A stretch of DNA of 64,000 nt from Cystobasidiopsis lactophilus (GCA_001599975.1 BCIO01000004.1:1339434-1403433), one strand, 5' to 3'. Shown: positions 1-12,511, counted from the stretch's first letter. The notes: generated from the letters alone by a model not told the origin. Program-made: numbers and translations.

Positions 1-3000
1 GACTTCTCCCAAATACTGATCCAGGTTGCAAGTGTCGATGAGATAGTCGACTTCGGCAGACTCGGCTAACATACGCAATGAGCTTCGACCTCGAGGCCAG
101 CCAAGGAGCTTGGACTTACTCTCATAGTCTTGGTGGAGCATGGCCAGCTCTTCTTCTGTGACATCAGGAAAGCGGGCGCGCAGATCCTCGTGGGTAGACT
201 TGAACACCGAGTTGGAGGGGGACAAGACCAGCGAGTCGGGAAGCTCTGTCAAACCGATGAGCATCTGACATGGTCATAAAAATCAGCAAACGCACCGTTG
301 AGCTCCACGGTGCGCATGGTTTGGTAGAGAGCAGATGCTCGGATGATATCGGCCAACTGCTCGTCAGTGTAGTTGGACGACTGGTGGATAATTTGCCAGC
401 TACGAGAAATGGGGTCTCAGAACAGATTCATTGAGTCAGTCCACCCGGTTCGCTTACTTGTCTCGGAGGTAAACGCGCCGCCACAAGCTGCCCAAAATCA
501 AATCCATCCTAGCAGAAGGAAGATCCTGCGCCTTCTTGTGAGTTTGAGAACATTCCCTGACAAAGTAGGATAACAGACCTTGCTCCTTTGCAGAATCGCC
601 AGGCTAGGGCCAAAATTCCAGTGCAGGAGAGAAGCGGCATAGTCGGTGTCGTCCTCCGATTCGGCGTCAAGGTCGGCCCTATACGGGTCTTTTGTATTTT
701 CTTGAAGCGTGTAGGCGTCCACAAGCTCCTCGGTGCTCAGCGCTTGGCCATTGAGGAGGCCTTCGACAAGCCGGCGCAAGAGCTGTCCCGAACTCATTAG
801 CGCCTTTCGCACATCAATGGCTCGGACACTATCGCACCAATTGAAAAGCCTTCTTGTTGGAGAGCGAAGGTGCAATGGCATTGGCCAGATTCTGAGCGCG
901 GCGTTCGACTGGGAGGTGGCGGTCAACATCCGAGCTGAAGCTTTCGACAGCGCGGAGGAGAACGCTCTGGGCGTTGACCATGTCCAGTTTCTCATTGATG
1001 ACTGTGGGAGGCTAAGACGTCGATACGAGGACGATGATCGATAGACTTGCTCGCACCTATGAAAGCGTTGCCGACATCGGGATTCTCCTCGTCCACAGTC
1101 TTGCGCTCGGCAAATTTGCTCAGCTTGCTCAGACTCAACATGAGCTGCAAGTAAGATGCACTATTAGAGATGGTCAAACAGCAAATGCGGCATTAACATG
1201 CCTTGCGCTCGGCCAGGACGGGCGACTTGGCAGCCTCTCGGAAGAGCTGGCCACTCGCTTCCGTGTACCTTTGAAGAGCGAGGTCGTGGAGCCACGCGAT
1301 GTGTGAGTTGCCCGTCTGCTGAAAGAACTGCAAGAGCAGCGGGGCGTAGACTTCGTCCTGAGCGATGAGTGACTGGTATTGGCCTGTGCTGGCTGGGTTA
1401 GGGCTACAATCGGAAGACGGGAGCCAACACGCCAGCGCACCTTTTTCGATAAACCAGGAGTAAAGGGCAAAGGCGAAGACCTCCTTGTACTTCTCGATGT
1501 AGTGCGCCGTCTTGGCCGAGGAGCCGATGACAGGATCTTGGCAGAGTTCGACCAGGGAGTGAAAGTCTGCGTGTCGTTCTGCAAGCGCGTACGCGTTGTT
1601 GGCCCGGCCAATGGTGACTACGAATCGGATACGCTTGAGATCTACTCAAAGCCAAGCGGTGGCAGAACCTACCTAGAGCTCTGGTAAGTCGAGGGCGGAC
1701 TTGCGAATATTGCTCTTGCGTCATGCGTTCATCGGCAATGGCGTTTTGTTGGCTGTCAGGCATTCCCATTAGTATCGGGCTTCGAAGGGAGCCAGCAAGA
1801 CTGACCCTTTGAGAAACAGCAGCCGCTCTTCATAGATGCCCAACAGGAACTCGGCCATGTCCGTCATGGCGTTCTTCAGCTCTGACAAGCTGTGGTCGCC
1901 CAACTCTTGGGAAGGCGGCATGCCCCGTTCTCGGGCCGCTTCAACGACCGTCTGCAATTGGGCCTCGAACAGGAACTGCAGAGCCTCAATCAGCGATGGA
2001 CGGGCGGTCCAAGGTTCGGTGGAAAGCTGGAGTTGGTCGACGCGGTAGAGGGTGACGTTGGTCTTGCGCTGCTGCTGAATCGCATGATAGGCCGACTGTG
2101 GCAACGCCTTAAGACAAGACTCTCCACTGGTTAGATGCAGGAAGAACAGCACGCACGAGCCAAATCTGGTCAGCTTCAACAAGTAGGGACGCTCGGTTGG
2201 AGCCGCGCTTCAACCCGTTCAAGGCCGTCTTCAGCGTCTTGTCGACTTCCTCCAGCATCGCCCCCAGGTAGATGAGCTGTTCGGCGGCCAAATGAGGCCT
2301 GTGAGCATCAAAGAAGAGGCCTAAAGAGTGTCGCGAGATCGAACCTTGGTTTTGAAGAACAGGCGGATCAGGTCCTCGGAGCCAGACTCGTCGTAGCCAT
2401 TTTCTGACATGTAGTTGAGGATGGCCCGATCCAAGAGGCCGTGGTGCTCCTCGCTGTTGGATGCGTCACAAAGGCAAGGTGTCAGCGTCTGATTGGGACA
2501 GGAGAACAAGCGCCAACCTAGTCCTCGAGTTGTACGTGTGCCAAATGGCCGCTGCTGCAGCTAGCCTATCGGCGTCCCAGGCCAGCTGCCTTCGAGTTTC
2601 TTGTCCCAGCTGCAAGTGGGAAGCAGCCTACTTAGAACTTGATGCGTTCAGGAAGTTGGCAGCCAAAGACTTGCCTTTGGCACCAAGTCGTGTTCGTTGA
2701 GCAGGATGATGAGCGTCCTCAAGCGAGTAGCTCGTTCGGCGAGGTGAGAACGCATGTCCAAGATATGCGGCAGATAGAGCGAGGCTGTCCGGCCAGATAC
2801 ACCATCAGAAACCCTGCTCAAGTCTGACGAAAAAAGAGAGAGAGAGAAACGGACAGGAAGAAAGGATGCCTTCGGACACGTTCTCGGCCGCTGCTGCAAT
2901 GTCGCCTTCGCCCGAGATGCCCAACTCAAAAGAGAGCGGGTTCTGTGGGACCGGGCAGCGAACCGAAGATCAGATCCAATCGAGAGCTTCGAAGTGAAAG

Positions 3001-4871
3001 CCGCAGGCTCACGTCTTCTTTATCAGAGTAGAAAACGGCGCGCTCGAGCCTCGAGGTTAAGCGGAGCGTCTTGGCTTCCTGAGCGGTGAGGTGCTCCGGC
3101 AATGTGGGCCTGTCAGTTATCGAGGCCACAGCATCAGTACGGATCTGATGAAGTGGAGCGGAGACAAACCGACCCTCTGAGAGCTTCGATCCTGAGGACG
3201 CCCGAGTTGGAGGTGGCGAGCATGACGCCTTCCTCGCCCTTGACGGGCGCCATGGACGAGAGGAAGAACCGGTTCCTGGTGCCCGGCTTCAAGGACACGA
3301 CTTCCTCATACGCATCAGTCACGAGCACGACGGTCTCTGTGAAGATGCAGAACTTGGCGCCGGTCGAGGGTGAGAGGAAGAGCCGCGGCGTGGCGAGTGG
3401 CCTCGGATCGGGGTCGGAGGCAAAATTGAGTTTATGGAATTGAGAGAGGGTGAGCGACTTGTTGGTGATTCGGAGCGTGAGGAGGAGGTAGGCGCGCGTC
3501 TTAGAGGATGAAGCGGGAGCAGCGTGCGAGTAGAACAGGACCAGCTCTTGGTCTCTGTAGCCTCGCCGATTTCATGAGCAATGGAAAGCATTGCTGAGAG
3601 CGAAAGGGACACCAACGAAGTAGCTTTCGCGTCCAGCAAGGTCAAGTCGAGGTTGTGCGAGCCCAAGCCCTCCTCGTCCGGAAAGCCATCGAGCACCTGC
3701 TCCTTGACCGAAGCCTCGATGCCGTCCCACGAGTCCAGCAGCACGTCCGCGTTCGAGCCGTCCAAGGAGACCCTCCAGCTCTCGACCGACTTGGACTTGA
3801 CGGCGAACACCACCTTGTCCTGCGCCTGGCCCATGCCGCCGAAGAAAGTTGCCGGGGCAGTAGCCAAGGCCAAGTAACCGAGCGAAGCGCTCAAAGGGAT
3901 GGAGGTGAGGCTGGAGGAGAAGAAAAAGGTAGATCCAATGCGAGAGAGCACGCCGCCGCCTCCGCCGCCAGCTTGGGAGCGCTTGGTCAAGGGTTCGATG
4001 GAGATGGTGGGCCGGCCGGCGGTGAATAGGATAGACAGCTTGAACAGTCTTGAGGATGAGGTCGACACCAGGTAGCGCCCTCTCTGTTCGTGCAAGAAAT
4101 ACTCATTCAGTTTAAGGGAAAGTGACTGGAGGGAAAGGGCTACGAACGGAAACGGCCAGCAATCCCCTGACGACCTCGCCCTTCTCTGCCAATGGAATGA
4201 AGGCAGTGATGTGCCGCTCCACGCCGGTCAAGCTCATGCTGAGCGAGTCCCAAACCCTGACTTCGCCCGGGTGCGAGGTGGACACGAGCAAAAGGCCGGG
4301 CTCGCGCTGATTGTTGCCGTGGTCGACCAAAGCGGTGAGCGGCAGCGGAGCGTAGAGTGATGTAGTCAAATCTTGCTGTGCTGAGGACGAGGGCGGGCAG
4401 GGGAAGCGGAACACGGTCGGGTTGCTCGTTCGCTGTTTTCGATGTGCACGGCATTTAGCGCCCAGCACCCTCTGCTTCGTGGCCAAGATGGATGCTCACC
4501 TTCGAGATGGACCAGCACAGCACCTGCTCCTTGCCCGTTGCCAGCCCAAACCCATTCTCAAAGCTCACATTCACTTCCGAGCCCAGCAGCTCGCCCGCCT
4601 GCGCAGACACGACCCCTTGGATCTCCGCCGGCAGCGAGCTCAAGATGGACACGCGGTGGTGATCGTCTGCAACCAACACCTTGCTCGACTCCTGCGCCTG
4701 GCCCTGCCCAGCTTGCGAAGGGGCATGCGAGCCAGCGACCGAGGGCGCCAGCGACAGGCGAGAGGACCGGTTGGCGTTCCCGGGCGGCGTCTGGGCGGGC
4801 GCCAACGAGCCACGACGGCTCAAAGAGCGCCTGGGTGTGCCCGGACGAGGCGTCGAAGGCCGCGAGAACAT
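1..4871 (-). CDS. NUP133: Nucleoporin Nup133, 3' end outside the window
   Basis: This is a scaffold nucleoporin of the Y-complex (Nup107-160/Nup84 complex) that forms the outer rings of the nuclear pore. The ATG at 4871 opens a Ser/Pro/Arg-rich tail (MFSRPSTPRPGTPRRSLSRR), followed by blade-like segments of the Nup133/Nup155 N-terminal beta-propeller: a SNPTVFRFPCPP segment, then GEVRVWDSLSMSLTGVE. Exon 1 (4500-4871) ends at a GTGAGC donor and joins in frame to CGA ACG AGC (RTSNPTVF). Further exons on the same strand continue leftwards through a propeller end near 3130 and then alpha-helical segments typical of the Nup133 C-terminal stack (for example around 1769-2180). Position 1 still lies in coding sequence, so the C-terminus is missing. 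The family assignment rests on the propeller pattern and overall length, above 1,100 residues. I did not resolve every internal exon. Confidence 0.8.
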
Positions 4872-5385
4872 TGTTGACGGTGACTGCTCAGCGGCAACAA
4901 AACAACCTCAGGGGGGAGCTTGGTTCAAGGGTTCAAATCTGGCTAGTATCTGGCTTGGTGTGGTCCTCTAGCATTCAGGATAGCAGCTTGACATTCCAGT
5001 GCTGCTTTTGAAACGACGTGAAAGAACCAACGCCCTATAGTAGCGATCGCAACGCTTGATTGCCTCGACATTGAATTGCTCGTGCCCATGCTGTTGAGCT
5101 GGACTCGATGCCAGTAAGATATGGAAGATTGGACAGAGAGGGAACGCATACCTCTGGACAGTACGCCAGAAGGTCAGAGGGCGGAGGGAGCCGGGCAGCA
5201 AAGACGATATCCAAAGGCGGTGGCAAAGCAAGTTGGCGAGCTGGGAATATATCCAGAGCGCAAAGATGATGAATGTGTGTTGAAAGGTGAAATGGAGAGG
5301 CTATTGACGAAAAAGCAGAGGAAAGCCGGGTGGCGAATGGGGGGAAATCGAAGAGGAGAGGCGGCGCGCTGGCCGACGTTCTGCT
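4872..5385. other. Intergenic, upstream of NUP133 and downstream of BTB gene 1
   Basis: No convincing coding sequence was seen. The open frames here are short, mutually overlapping and lack recognisable motifs. Read on the minus strand the region is pyrimidine-rich, as expected for the promoter and 5' leader of NUP133. Confidence 0.5.
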
Positions 5386-6452
5386 TCAGCTCAGAAGCTT
5401 TCGAACGACATCGAAGTCTTTGAGAGGGGCAACTTCCAAACAGAAGCCTTGCACGTCCACAAGCGATTTGTCTTCGGGCACGAAGCGAATCAACACGGCC
5501 TTGACGCGGCCTCCGGCGAGTTCGAAGCGCTTCAATTGCGAGCCACCAGCGAGAATCTGAGTATGAGTCAAGACGAGTTTGTCGGCGATCGACTTGGCAA
5601 GCTCGCCTCGCCATTGGGGCGGGACTTCATTTGGAGTGACCATTCTGGTCTTCGCGAGGGCGAGGTGGCTAAAGGCATGAGCGCTGGTTTCGGCCAGGGT
5701 GTCTTCGACGGTAAGTATCACGGGGATGGTGCTGTGGTCCGACTGGACGATGAATCGAAGGTCAGTCGGACATTGGGGCTCGAAATGTCGAAGGGCTTCC
5801 GCTTGTGTGGGCGTCAAATCGGGGATGAGCTCGATCGACGCCAAATAGACGTCTTGGTCGGCAACCTTTACGACCTCCAAGGATAGTTTGAATGATGGTT
5901 ACTTAGCATCAGAGACAGAAATCGGGCAGACAAGATGTTCTCACTTCGCCGGGAAACCTCTGAGCATCAAGTAATCGCCCTCGCGTCCGGGTACCTTCAC
6001 TCTGGAGATGGATCTACTGCATTGGAGAAGTTCGACAGCCTGGATCAGCTTGTCCAAGCCCAAAAACTGAGCCGTGTGGAGGATGTTCTTCAGGTCTCGC
6101 TCGCCAAAGGGGGCATCAGGGTCGTTCGGCAGAATTGTGGGCAAGATATCGTATCCAGAGAGGTAGCGGACGATGGGCTGGAAATCCTCCTCGGTGACCT
6201 CTGGAAGATGGATGGCCTTGGTCTCGCCCTCGACGAAATCGCCTCCAAACGCCGCCGAAAAGTAGTTGGGGCTATCTCGATTGATTTGCTCTTTTGTGAG
6301 GTAATGGCACGTCTCCAAGCGGGTGCCCACGTAAACGCGAAAGAGCTGTTTCGACCGGGTTTGCCTTTGATTGAGCCTCCTGACTGAAGCGGGAGGAGAC
6401 TGGGCAGGATTGAGCTCACATGAGAAGGTTTGTCAGTGTCTTGAGGGGTCAT
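5386..6452 (-). CDS. BTB/POZ-domain protein 1
   Basis: A BTB/POZ fold protein, probably a protein-protein interaction adaptor; the partner is unknown. The domain is in exon 5945-6330: YVGTRLETCHYLTKEQ, INRDSPNYFSAAFGG, LPEVTEEDFQPIVRYLSG, then HTAQFLGLDKL. A 70-nt intron (5875-5944) joins FPGE to VVKVADQDVYLA, giving a C-terminal exon (5386-5874) of about 160 residues with no domain I recognise. The BTB exon is close to a near copy of gene 9761-10789, but the C-terminal exons are unrelated. The likely start, ATG 6452 (MTPQDTDKPSH), matches the paralogue start (MASQDTDKPSH). However, it reaches the BTB frame only through an implausible 20-nt intron, so the true 5' end may lie upstream or the gene may be damaged at its start. 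Confidence 0.7.
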
Positions 6453-6997
6453 TTTCGAGCCGGGCCTCGGGTTTGGCAACAGCAAGCTTAGCGAACAGAG
6501 CGCGACAACAGCCGTATCGAGGGATGCAAGAGGCAGGCCCTAGCGCGAGCTCGCTGACACTTTGCCGCGAAGATCAGATTCCATCCACCAGCCAGTACCT
6601 TCTGGAAGTAGGGACTGAGCGGCTGCGATATCGACAAGAGGCGGAACAGCGGCTTCAACTCGCCTCAGCCGCTGCCTGACGATCTCGTCGCGCCCGCGAT
6701 ATTGTGGCAAGATGGGGCCAAATGAGGCTCTGAGACGTAGCTCCAGGCTTACGCTTGGATCCAGATGTCAATGCTGGAAGGGGCTGGGTATGGAGCAGGA
6801 AGAAGGGGCAGGAGACAATGTGCACTTCGCGAACTCGGCATGTCTCAATTCTGGTCTGGCTTCACTGTCACAAGCAAGCATTCTCGAGGATGTTTCAGGC
6901 GTTTCGAACAAGAGACCGAGAATCTAGCGGCACCGCTCGTGGATGCCACCGCCCTTCCATCTTCCCTCCCGAGACCGCCCAATCGCGAGTCCGAATT
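6453..6997. other. Intergenic between BTB gene 1 and the F-box-like gene
   Basis: No gene recognised. The first tens of bases next to 6452 still resemble the sequence upstream of the second BTB gene (10790 onwards), so the tandem duplication included some promoter. Short frames here carry no motif. Confidence 0.45.
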
Positions 6998-8948
6998 TTA
7001 GGCCAGAGGCCAGTCCTGCGAGCCATACAGGAAGCCATCAACGGTGAAAGCGACCGAGGTCTGACGGCCACTGGCGGCAGGCTCGCGAAGGCGTCGCGCC
7101 AGGTCACCAATGAGCTTCTGTTCCTCTCGGTACACGCCCTCGCGCAGGGTCAACTTGAGATGGCCAAGGTCGGGCAGCCAAGTTTGGGGTCCAGACCTGG
7201 CGGCGGCGTTGCAGATCTCCCTAACGATAGCACGGTCGACGCCTCGGAGGTCCAAGGTGACCAAGCTGCTGGGCATATGCTTGGTCACTTTGAATTTCGG
7301 ACTGGCTGGGGTGTTCTGGAGGCGCGTCTGACGATACTCTTTGTCCAACTCGCTAACCTCGTCCAAAATCAAAGTCTTGAGATAGCCGCAGTTTCGCAAT
7401 CTAGTCCTGACCGTAAATGTTGGCTCGTGACATACACTGCAATTTAACCTACACCTCCTTGACGAGCTTTTCCGTCAAGTGGACGTATTCGTTCCAGATT
7501 GGGCTGCGGCCCATGGTCAGAGTTGTGAGCAAAGGAGCGCGACTCCCACTCACACAGTCCACAAAAGGTGTAATGCCTCCAAGCGGCGACCAAAACCACG
7601 TTCCAGAACTGGTCACCGTCAGCTTTAGGCGAGAATCTTCTTGAAGCTGACCGTGGACGCACTTTCAAACATAAAGTCCTGCAGGACAGCTCCTGGTGAG
7701 TAGCGGACTGTGCTCCTGGAGGACTTCAACGAACCTCGCGGGCGCCACGGCCGTCCATTTCAAAAGTCGTGACGCGGTCGTAGCTTTGTCGCAATTTTTG
7801 AGAGGTGACGCCGAGCCAGTAGCACTGCAAGTTGTTTCCGTGAGAAAGGACCTGAAGACGAGCATGATCGTCACCCACGCGGTCAGCGTTGAATCGCTCC
7901 AACGAGATAAGTCGCTCTGGCAGTCTGGCTTTGCCAATTGTGCCCGTGACTGCCGTGGAGTTGGTCATCAACGAGACAGATTCGGCAGCCGCAAAAGCCT
8001 TACTGTAGACGAGAGACACGGTCATTTCGCGCAATCCTTGAACTTGAGCCAAGAAGTGGTTCAACGTCCTCTGGGCCCAATGGTCAGCCAGTTCTGGGAA
8101 GGGAAAGGGTTGTGACCAACGAGATCGATAGCCGTCTGAGCCGGTCCAGCTTCGACGCCACAGGTCTCTGGAGCTCCATCCAGCTTGAACACCTCGAACT
8201 TGAGTTTAAGGAAGTCGGCCCAGTCGGCAGGTGGAGGTGGGACCGCGGGCATCTTGTTGAGCTCGACTCTGGCGGCCGCTGCGTCGCTGTCGCAGCCCCG
8301 CTTGAGTTGATGCAACAGAAAATCGCGGTCAAGGGTCCACATCTCCAAGGCGCACTGGGCCTCAATCCAGCGGAACGTGGCCGGATCGATCACAAGAAGG
8401 TGGAGGTTTCGGCAATCACTGAGGTGGGCGAAGAGCTCCAAGTAGATGCCCGCATAATCGGAGTTCTCGTGCTCGAGGCGAGACACCATCGTGAAACTCT
8501 TGATGAGGGCCGAGGGATCCCATTCGCCTCCTTCTTTGGCCTCGATCAGCGTTCGGACGAAGCGCTCGCATTGAGCGAAGTGCGTCAGCTTGACACTGGC
8601 GTACAACTGCGCTCGAATGGGGTCCAGGAAGGCCGAGTGAACTGCAGCCAAGTTGCCAAACTTGGAGCCGCCCAACGAATTCTCGGCCACGTAGACAGTC
8701 TTTCCGTCTGCTGCGACAATTTCTCGATACTCTGTGGAGAAGAGGGATCAGGTCTGGTGGTGCAGGTGGTGCTCGCAAAGCCACTTACTGATGACCGTGG
8801 TCTTCTCATTGAAGAACTCCTCTTCGTCGTATGGCTTGTCCTGCACCTCGTTCGCATTGTCCACCGTGGCATCGGAGATAGGGATGTAGCCAATGATTTG
8901 GGTCAAGATCTCCTTCTGTCAGTCGCCAACAATCTGTGAGCGCACCAT
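6998..8948 (-). CDS. F-box-like hypothetical protein
   Basis: I do not recognise a named family. The ATG at 8948 gives MVRSQIVGDCQKEILTQIIG, followed by an Asp/Glu-rich stretch (NANEVQDKPYDEEEFFNEK). The opening L-P-x-E-I-L-like helix, then long segments of helices and strands (for example LLVIDPATFRWIEAQ near 8350 and SLVTLDLRGVDRAIV near 7230), resembles fungal F-box proteins with degenerate leucine-rich C-termini. A GTAAGT intron near 8720-8790 joins TTVI to KYREIVAADGKTVYV in frame. At least two more introns are needed (near 8080-8100 and 7690-7730). The protein ends YGSQDWPLA with the stop at 6998. It lies between two BTB genes on the same strand, which is suggestive because F-box and BTB proteins are both cullin adaptors. 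No cullin link is visible in the sequence itself. Confidence 0.55.
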
Positions 8949-9760
8949 CGTAGACCTTCGCTTCGAAGGACTCACGGGCAGTCTGGTGATGGGCGCCTGT
9001 GAAGCAAAAGATCGCTTCCAATTGAACCACTTGCTAAATTTGGGGTTCTGGTCGTGCGACAAGTGAGCATTCTAGTCGGGACAACTAGAAATCGTTCCCA
9101 GGCTCATACGAAATCATGGCTCCTCAACGCATTGTCATCTCGAACAGGGAGAGCAGCTTTGCGGCCGCGCTTTGCTTTAGGGCTCGAGGCCATCAGGTCC
9201 AAAGTTGGTGGTGACAGAAGAAGAGTGCTGTCCAAGGCAGCCTTCCATTTGTTCCTTGTCACCTTCAAGCGAGCAGCATGTGGTCCGAAGACCTCTAGAG
9301 CAGCAATCCCCAATCCAGGTATCAAAAGAAGCGCAGGCTACATTGTCCGTTGTCCGTTGCCAGTTCCAGCCTGCTTAGCTTCCGCCAGCTGTCAAAGATA
9401 GAAAACATGCGCGCCCTCTTGATCCATGGACACTCTAAACAACGAGACGCCATGTGGATGGATGGCTGGAGTCCAGATGAAGTTTAAAATGGATGGGATA
9501 TAGCAGCCCAGCACAAGGTCGAGGATTTTTGGGAGAGGCGGTCGAAGTGAGATGTGGTCACTATTGCCGAAGAAAGGGAAAGCACCAAATGAAAGGTTAA
9601 GATGTTAAGACCCTTAGGGTTTTGGAGATCGTGTCAAGTAGGAAAGGTGTTGTAGTCGATGGCGACCGGCAAAGAGAAAACTGCCGGGCGAAGATGGTTG
9701 AACGCTGCCTCGTCGATGATTGGAAGTATCCCTGCTGCTTTAAACTACCGCCTTTTCACT
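8949..9760. other. Intergenic, about 0.8 kb
   Basis: No supported gene. There are short frames on both strands without motif or consistent splice signals. It presumably holds the promoter of the F-box-like gene and the 3' region of BTB gene 2. Confidence 0.45.
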
Positions 9761-10789
9761 TCACTTCATGATGTTGAAGAGTATGTCGTGATCGGTGGGG
9801 TTGATCTCCACCACGAGCGGTTTTAAACTGGCGTTGAAAGTATCGTCGGTGACGAAAAAGCGAAACAGAGCGGCCTTGATGACGACGCCCAGCGTGAAAA
9901 CTTCATGCTGGGTGCTTCCTTCCACACGGGTCTCGGACCTGACCAGACTTGGGCTGAGCATATCGTAAAGCGTCTGGCCAGCTGCACTTCGATCCGGAGC
10001 GCTATTGTTTGCCACTCTGACAACGTCGAGTGAAGCGACTTCTATACTTTGAGAGGCCGTTTCGACCCAAACCGGAAACCAGGGTCTGAGAAAGTCGAAC
10101 ACCAGTTGTCCATCCACTTCAATGTCTAGGTCGTCGAGAAGGGCTCGGTGGGCGGCTGAGAAGCGGCACAAGATAGCACATGAGATTATGCCAGCTCCAT
10201 CAGTGGTTTCCTTGTTCCAGCGAAGACTAGAGCTGCCCGTGAGCGGAGACCGACCACCGTCAAAAAGAAGTCCAGCTTACTCTCCTTCAAAATCTCTCAT
10301 CAGCAAGTAGTCCCCCTCTCGGCCAGCGATCTGAATGACTTTGACGAGGTCCCTCGAAGGAGAGGGGCCGCCTCGGAGCTGCTCGATGGCCTGTCCCAGC
10401 TTGTCCAGACCCAAGAATTGAGCAGTGTGATAAAGGTTCTCCAGGCCTATCTCCCCGAAGGGGGCGTCAGGGTCGGCCTGCATCTTCTTGGGCAAAATCT
10501 TGTATCCAGAGAGGTAGCGGACGATGGGCTGGAAGTCCTCCTCGGTGACCTCTGGAAGATGGACGATCTGGGTCTCGCCCTCGATGAAATCGCCTCCAAA
10601 CGCAGCCGTGAAGTAGTTGGGGCTATCTCGATTGACTTGCTCTTTCGTGAGGTAATGGCACGTCTCCAAGCGGGTGCCCACGTAGACGCGAAAGAGCTGT
10701 TTCGACCTTGCTTGAGCCTCTTGCCTGACGCGGGACGAGATTGGGCATGAGCTCACATGAGAAGGCTTGTCAGTGTCTTGGGATGCCAT
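9761..10789 (-). CDS. BTB/POZ-domain protein 2, paralogue of 5386-6452
   Basis: Probable BTB adaptor. Exon 1 (10281-10789) is open from ATG MASQDTDKPSH through YVGTRLETCHYLTKEQ, VNRDSPNYFTAAFGG and LPEVTEEDFQPIVRYLSG, the BTB core. A 54-nt intron (10227-10280, GTAAGC donor, CTAG acceptor) joins FEGE/D to LRWNKETTDGAG in phase. The C-terminal exon then runs to LVVEINPTDHDILFNIMK and the stop at 9761. The nucleotide match to BTB gene 1 is about 90% by eye across the BTB exon and fades in the introns. The C-terminal exon (about 150 residues) is not related to that of gene 1. The start is supported by the paralogue and by an uninterrupted frame. Confidence 0.75.
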
Positions 10790-11143
10790 CTTTCAGGCGG
10801 GCTTCAGCGTCTGGCAACAGCAAGGGCAACGAGCTCGAGCACAGCCAGCCAGCGCACAGTCTGAGCGAGGAGATGGGCCGGTCCCAACCCCGAGCTCGTT
10901 GGCGGCGCCTTGCCGCAGCGTCCAAGCTTAACACAGGTCGACAATCAGCTCTGAGGCTCTTCAGGTGTCCGTGGACCAAGTCCAAGAGAGAGCACGCGCT
11001 GGCCGGTCGGCCAGACGATTCGCCGACCTCAGAGTTGCCAAACACAGGTTGCTCCACTGCGAGCGCCTCTGCCCACCTTTCTGTGGCCGCCCAGTGTGGC
11101 TCCAATCGACTATCGCCAGGCTATTGTACAAAGGGACGGCAAG
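10790..11143. other. Divergent intergenic region
   Basis: This region lies between the starts of BTB gene 2 (minus) and the Ser-rich gene (plus), so it should carry both promoters. The first part resembles the region upstream of BTB gene 1. No coding sequence is supported. Confidence 0.45.
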
Positions 11144-12511
11144 ATGACGGTTGCGCCCATTGGCTTGCAGGCGCCCGCGCTCCGCACACAGAATTCGAGC
11201 TCATCGGCGGGGACCTTGAGCAAGCGGCAGAGAGTCAAGGCCAAGATTCGGACGGAGCTGGGCATTGATACAGTAAAGGCCAGCAAGGCGGACGAGGGGT
11301 TGTATGTGGACGGGGACGGGCATGGCCATGATCCGCTGTGTGAGTGTGGCTTTTGCCGCCATCTGTGACGATAAAGGCTGGGGCCTGACCAATGCCGCTC
11401 AGACATGGCCGAGATGAAGGAGCGAGGGTCAACGCCGGTTCTCAGCCAGCGGCGGCGGTCAAGGGGCGCCAGCAGCATCTCGAGCTCATCGTCCGACTCT
11501 GATTCCGACCCAGAGGACCAGGCCGTGTCCCGCCAGTACAACGCTATCCGCATGCCGGGTCTACCTCCTGGCGTCTCTGCCCTGCCCTCCAATGTCTCTG
11601 TGTCGGGCCACGTCCTCCAATCGGGGAGCAAGCCATCTTCCGCCTCCATGCGCGGCAAGCTCGATTCCTACGTCCCCGCCGTCCCCGCCCAGCTCCGCTT
11701 GACGGCTGGCACCTATGCTGGCACGGTCTCGAATGGCACAGGGGCGAGGAAGGAGTCTACGCTGGCGCATTCCAAGCGGAACTCGCTCGGCTCGGGAGCC
11801 TCTAAGAGGGACTCGCTGTCCTTGCCGGCAAATAAGGCCGACCAGGCAGCCCGCGAGCGGCTCTCCAGAGAGCTCCTGTCGACGCCGATGTCGTACTCCG
11901 GCGGCCTCTCGGACACGTCCTCCATTCGCTCCGGGCGCAGCACCGCCGCCGCCCAGACCTCGAACCACTACAACCCCCTCTCTTACCGACCTAACCAGGC
12001 CGTTCAAAACTACCGGGCCGCGGTGGCTTACCGGCCGGTCTACGCCTCCTCCCACCTCAACCACAACCTGCTTTCGTCCCTCCCGCCGCACAACGTCTTG
12101 CCTCCCAACAGCTTCCAGCAGCCGCCCAACCGGCCCGGTTCTTCGGCCAGCTCAGCCTCGAACGTGGCATGGGACGATCCAATCGACCTGTCCACTTTCC
12201 GAAACTCGCTTTCGCTCCAACCCGGCGGTGGCGCGGCGGCCCAACAGGTCTCCAATTCAAGCGCGGCGGATGCTTCCACCATTCAAAACGCCCACGACGA
12301 AGACCCGCTGCAGCTTAAATACGTCCCGTCCATGGAGCATCCGGAGCGCCACAAGAGCTCGTCCCACCAGCCCAAGTTGGTTGGCGTACCCATCTCTGAG
12401 GGCGTCAACTCGGGCCTAGGGCAGCTGCAGAGGAATTGGGAGAAAACCAAGCTGGACATGCGGTTCGCGGTGTTCCGGGCCAAGAAGAACATGAAGAGGG
12501 GGTTGTCCTAG
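11144..12511 (+). CDS. Serine-rich, largely disordered protein with a basic C-terminus
   Basis: I do not recognise a family. The ATG at 11144 opens MTVAPIGLQAPALRTQ, followed by a basic run (SKRQRVKAKIRTELGI). A 63-nt intron (11340-11402, GTGAGT donor, CTCAG acceptor) joins in phase to give HDPLYMAEMKERGS. Exon 2 runs without break to 12511. Most of the protein is low-complexity Ser/Pro/Asn with Arg-rich motifs such as RRRSRGASSISSSSSDSDSD, which look like kinase targets. Only the ends look ordered, notably the C-terminal QRNWEKTKLDMRFAVFRAKK. That amphipathic basic tail could bind membrane or protein; this is speculation. Total length is about 433 residues. Confidence 0.7.

Noticed and set aside
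4968-5423. Small gene upstream of NUP133
   Set aside because: Several short frames on both strands, none with motif, coherent splice sites or conserved-looking composition.
11561-12419. Other-frame open stretches over the Ser-rich gene
   Set aside because: Arg/Pro-rich shadow frames typical of GC-rich coding sequence; the main frame has an in-phase intron and is longer.
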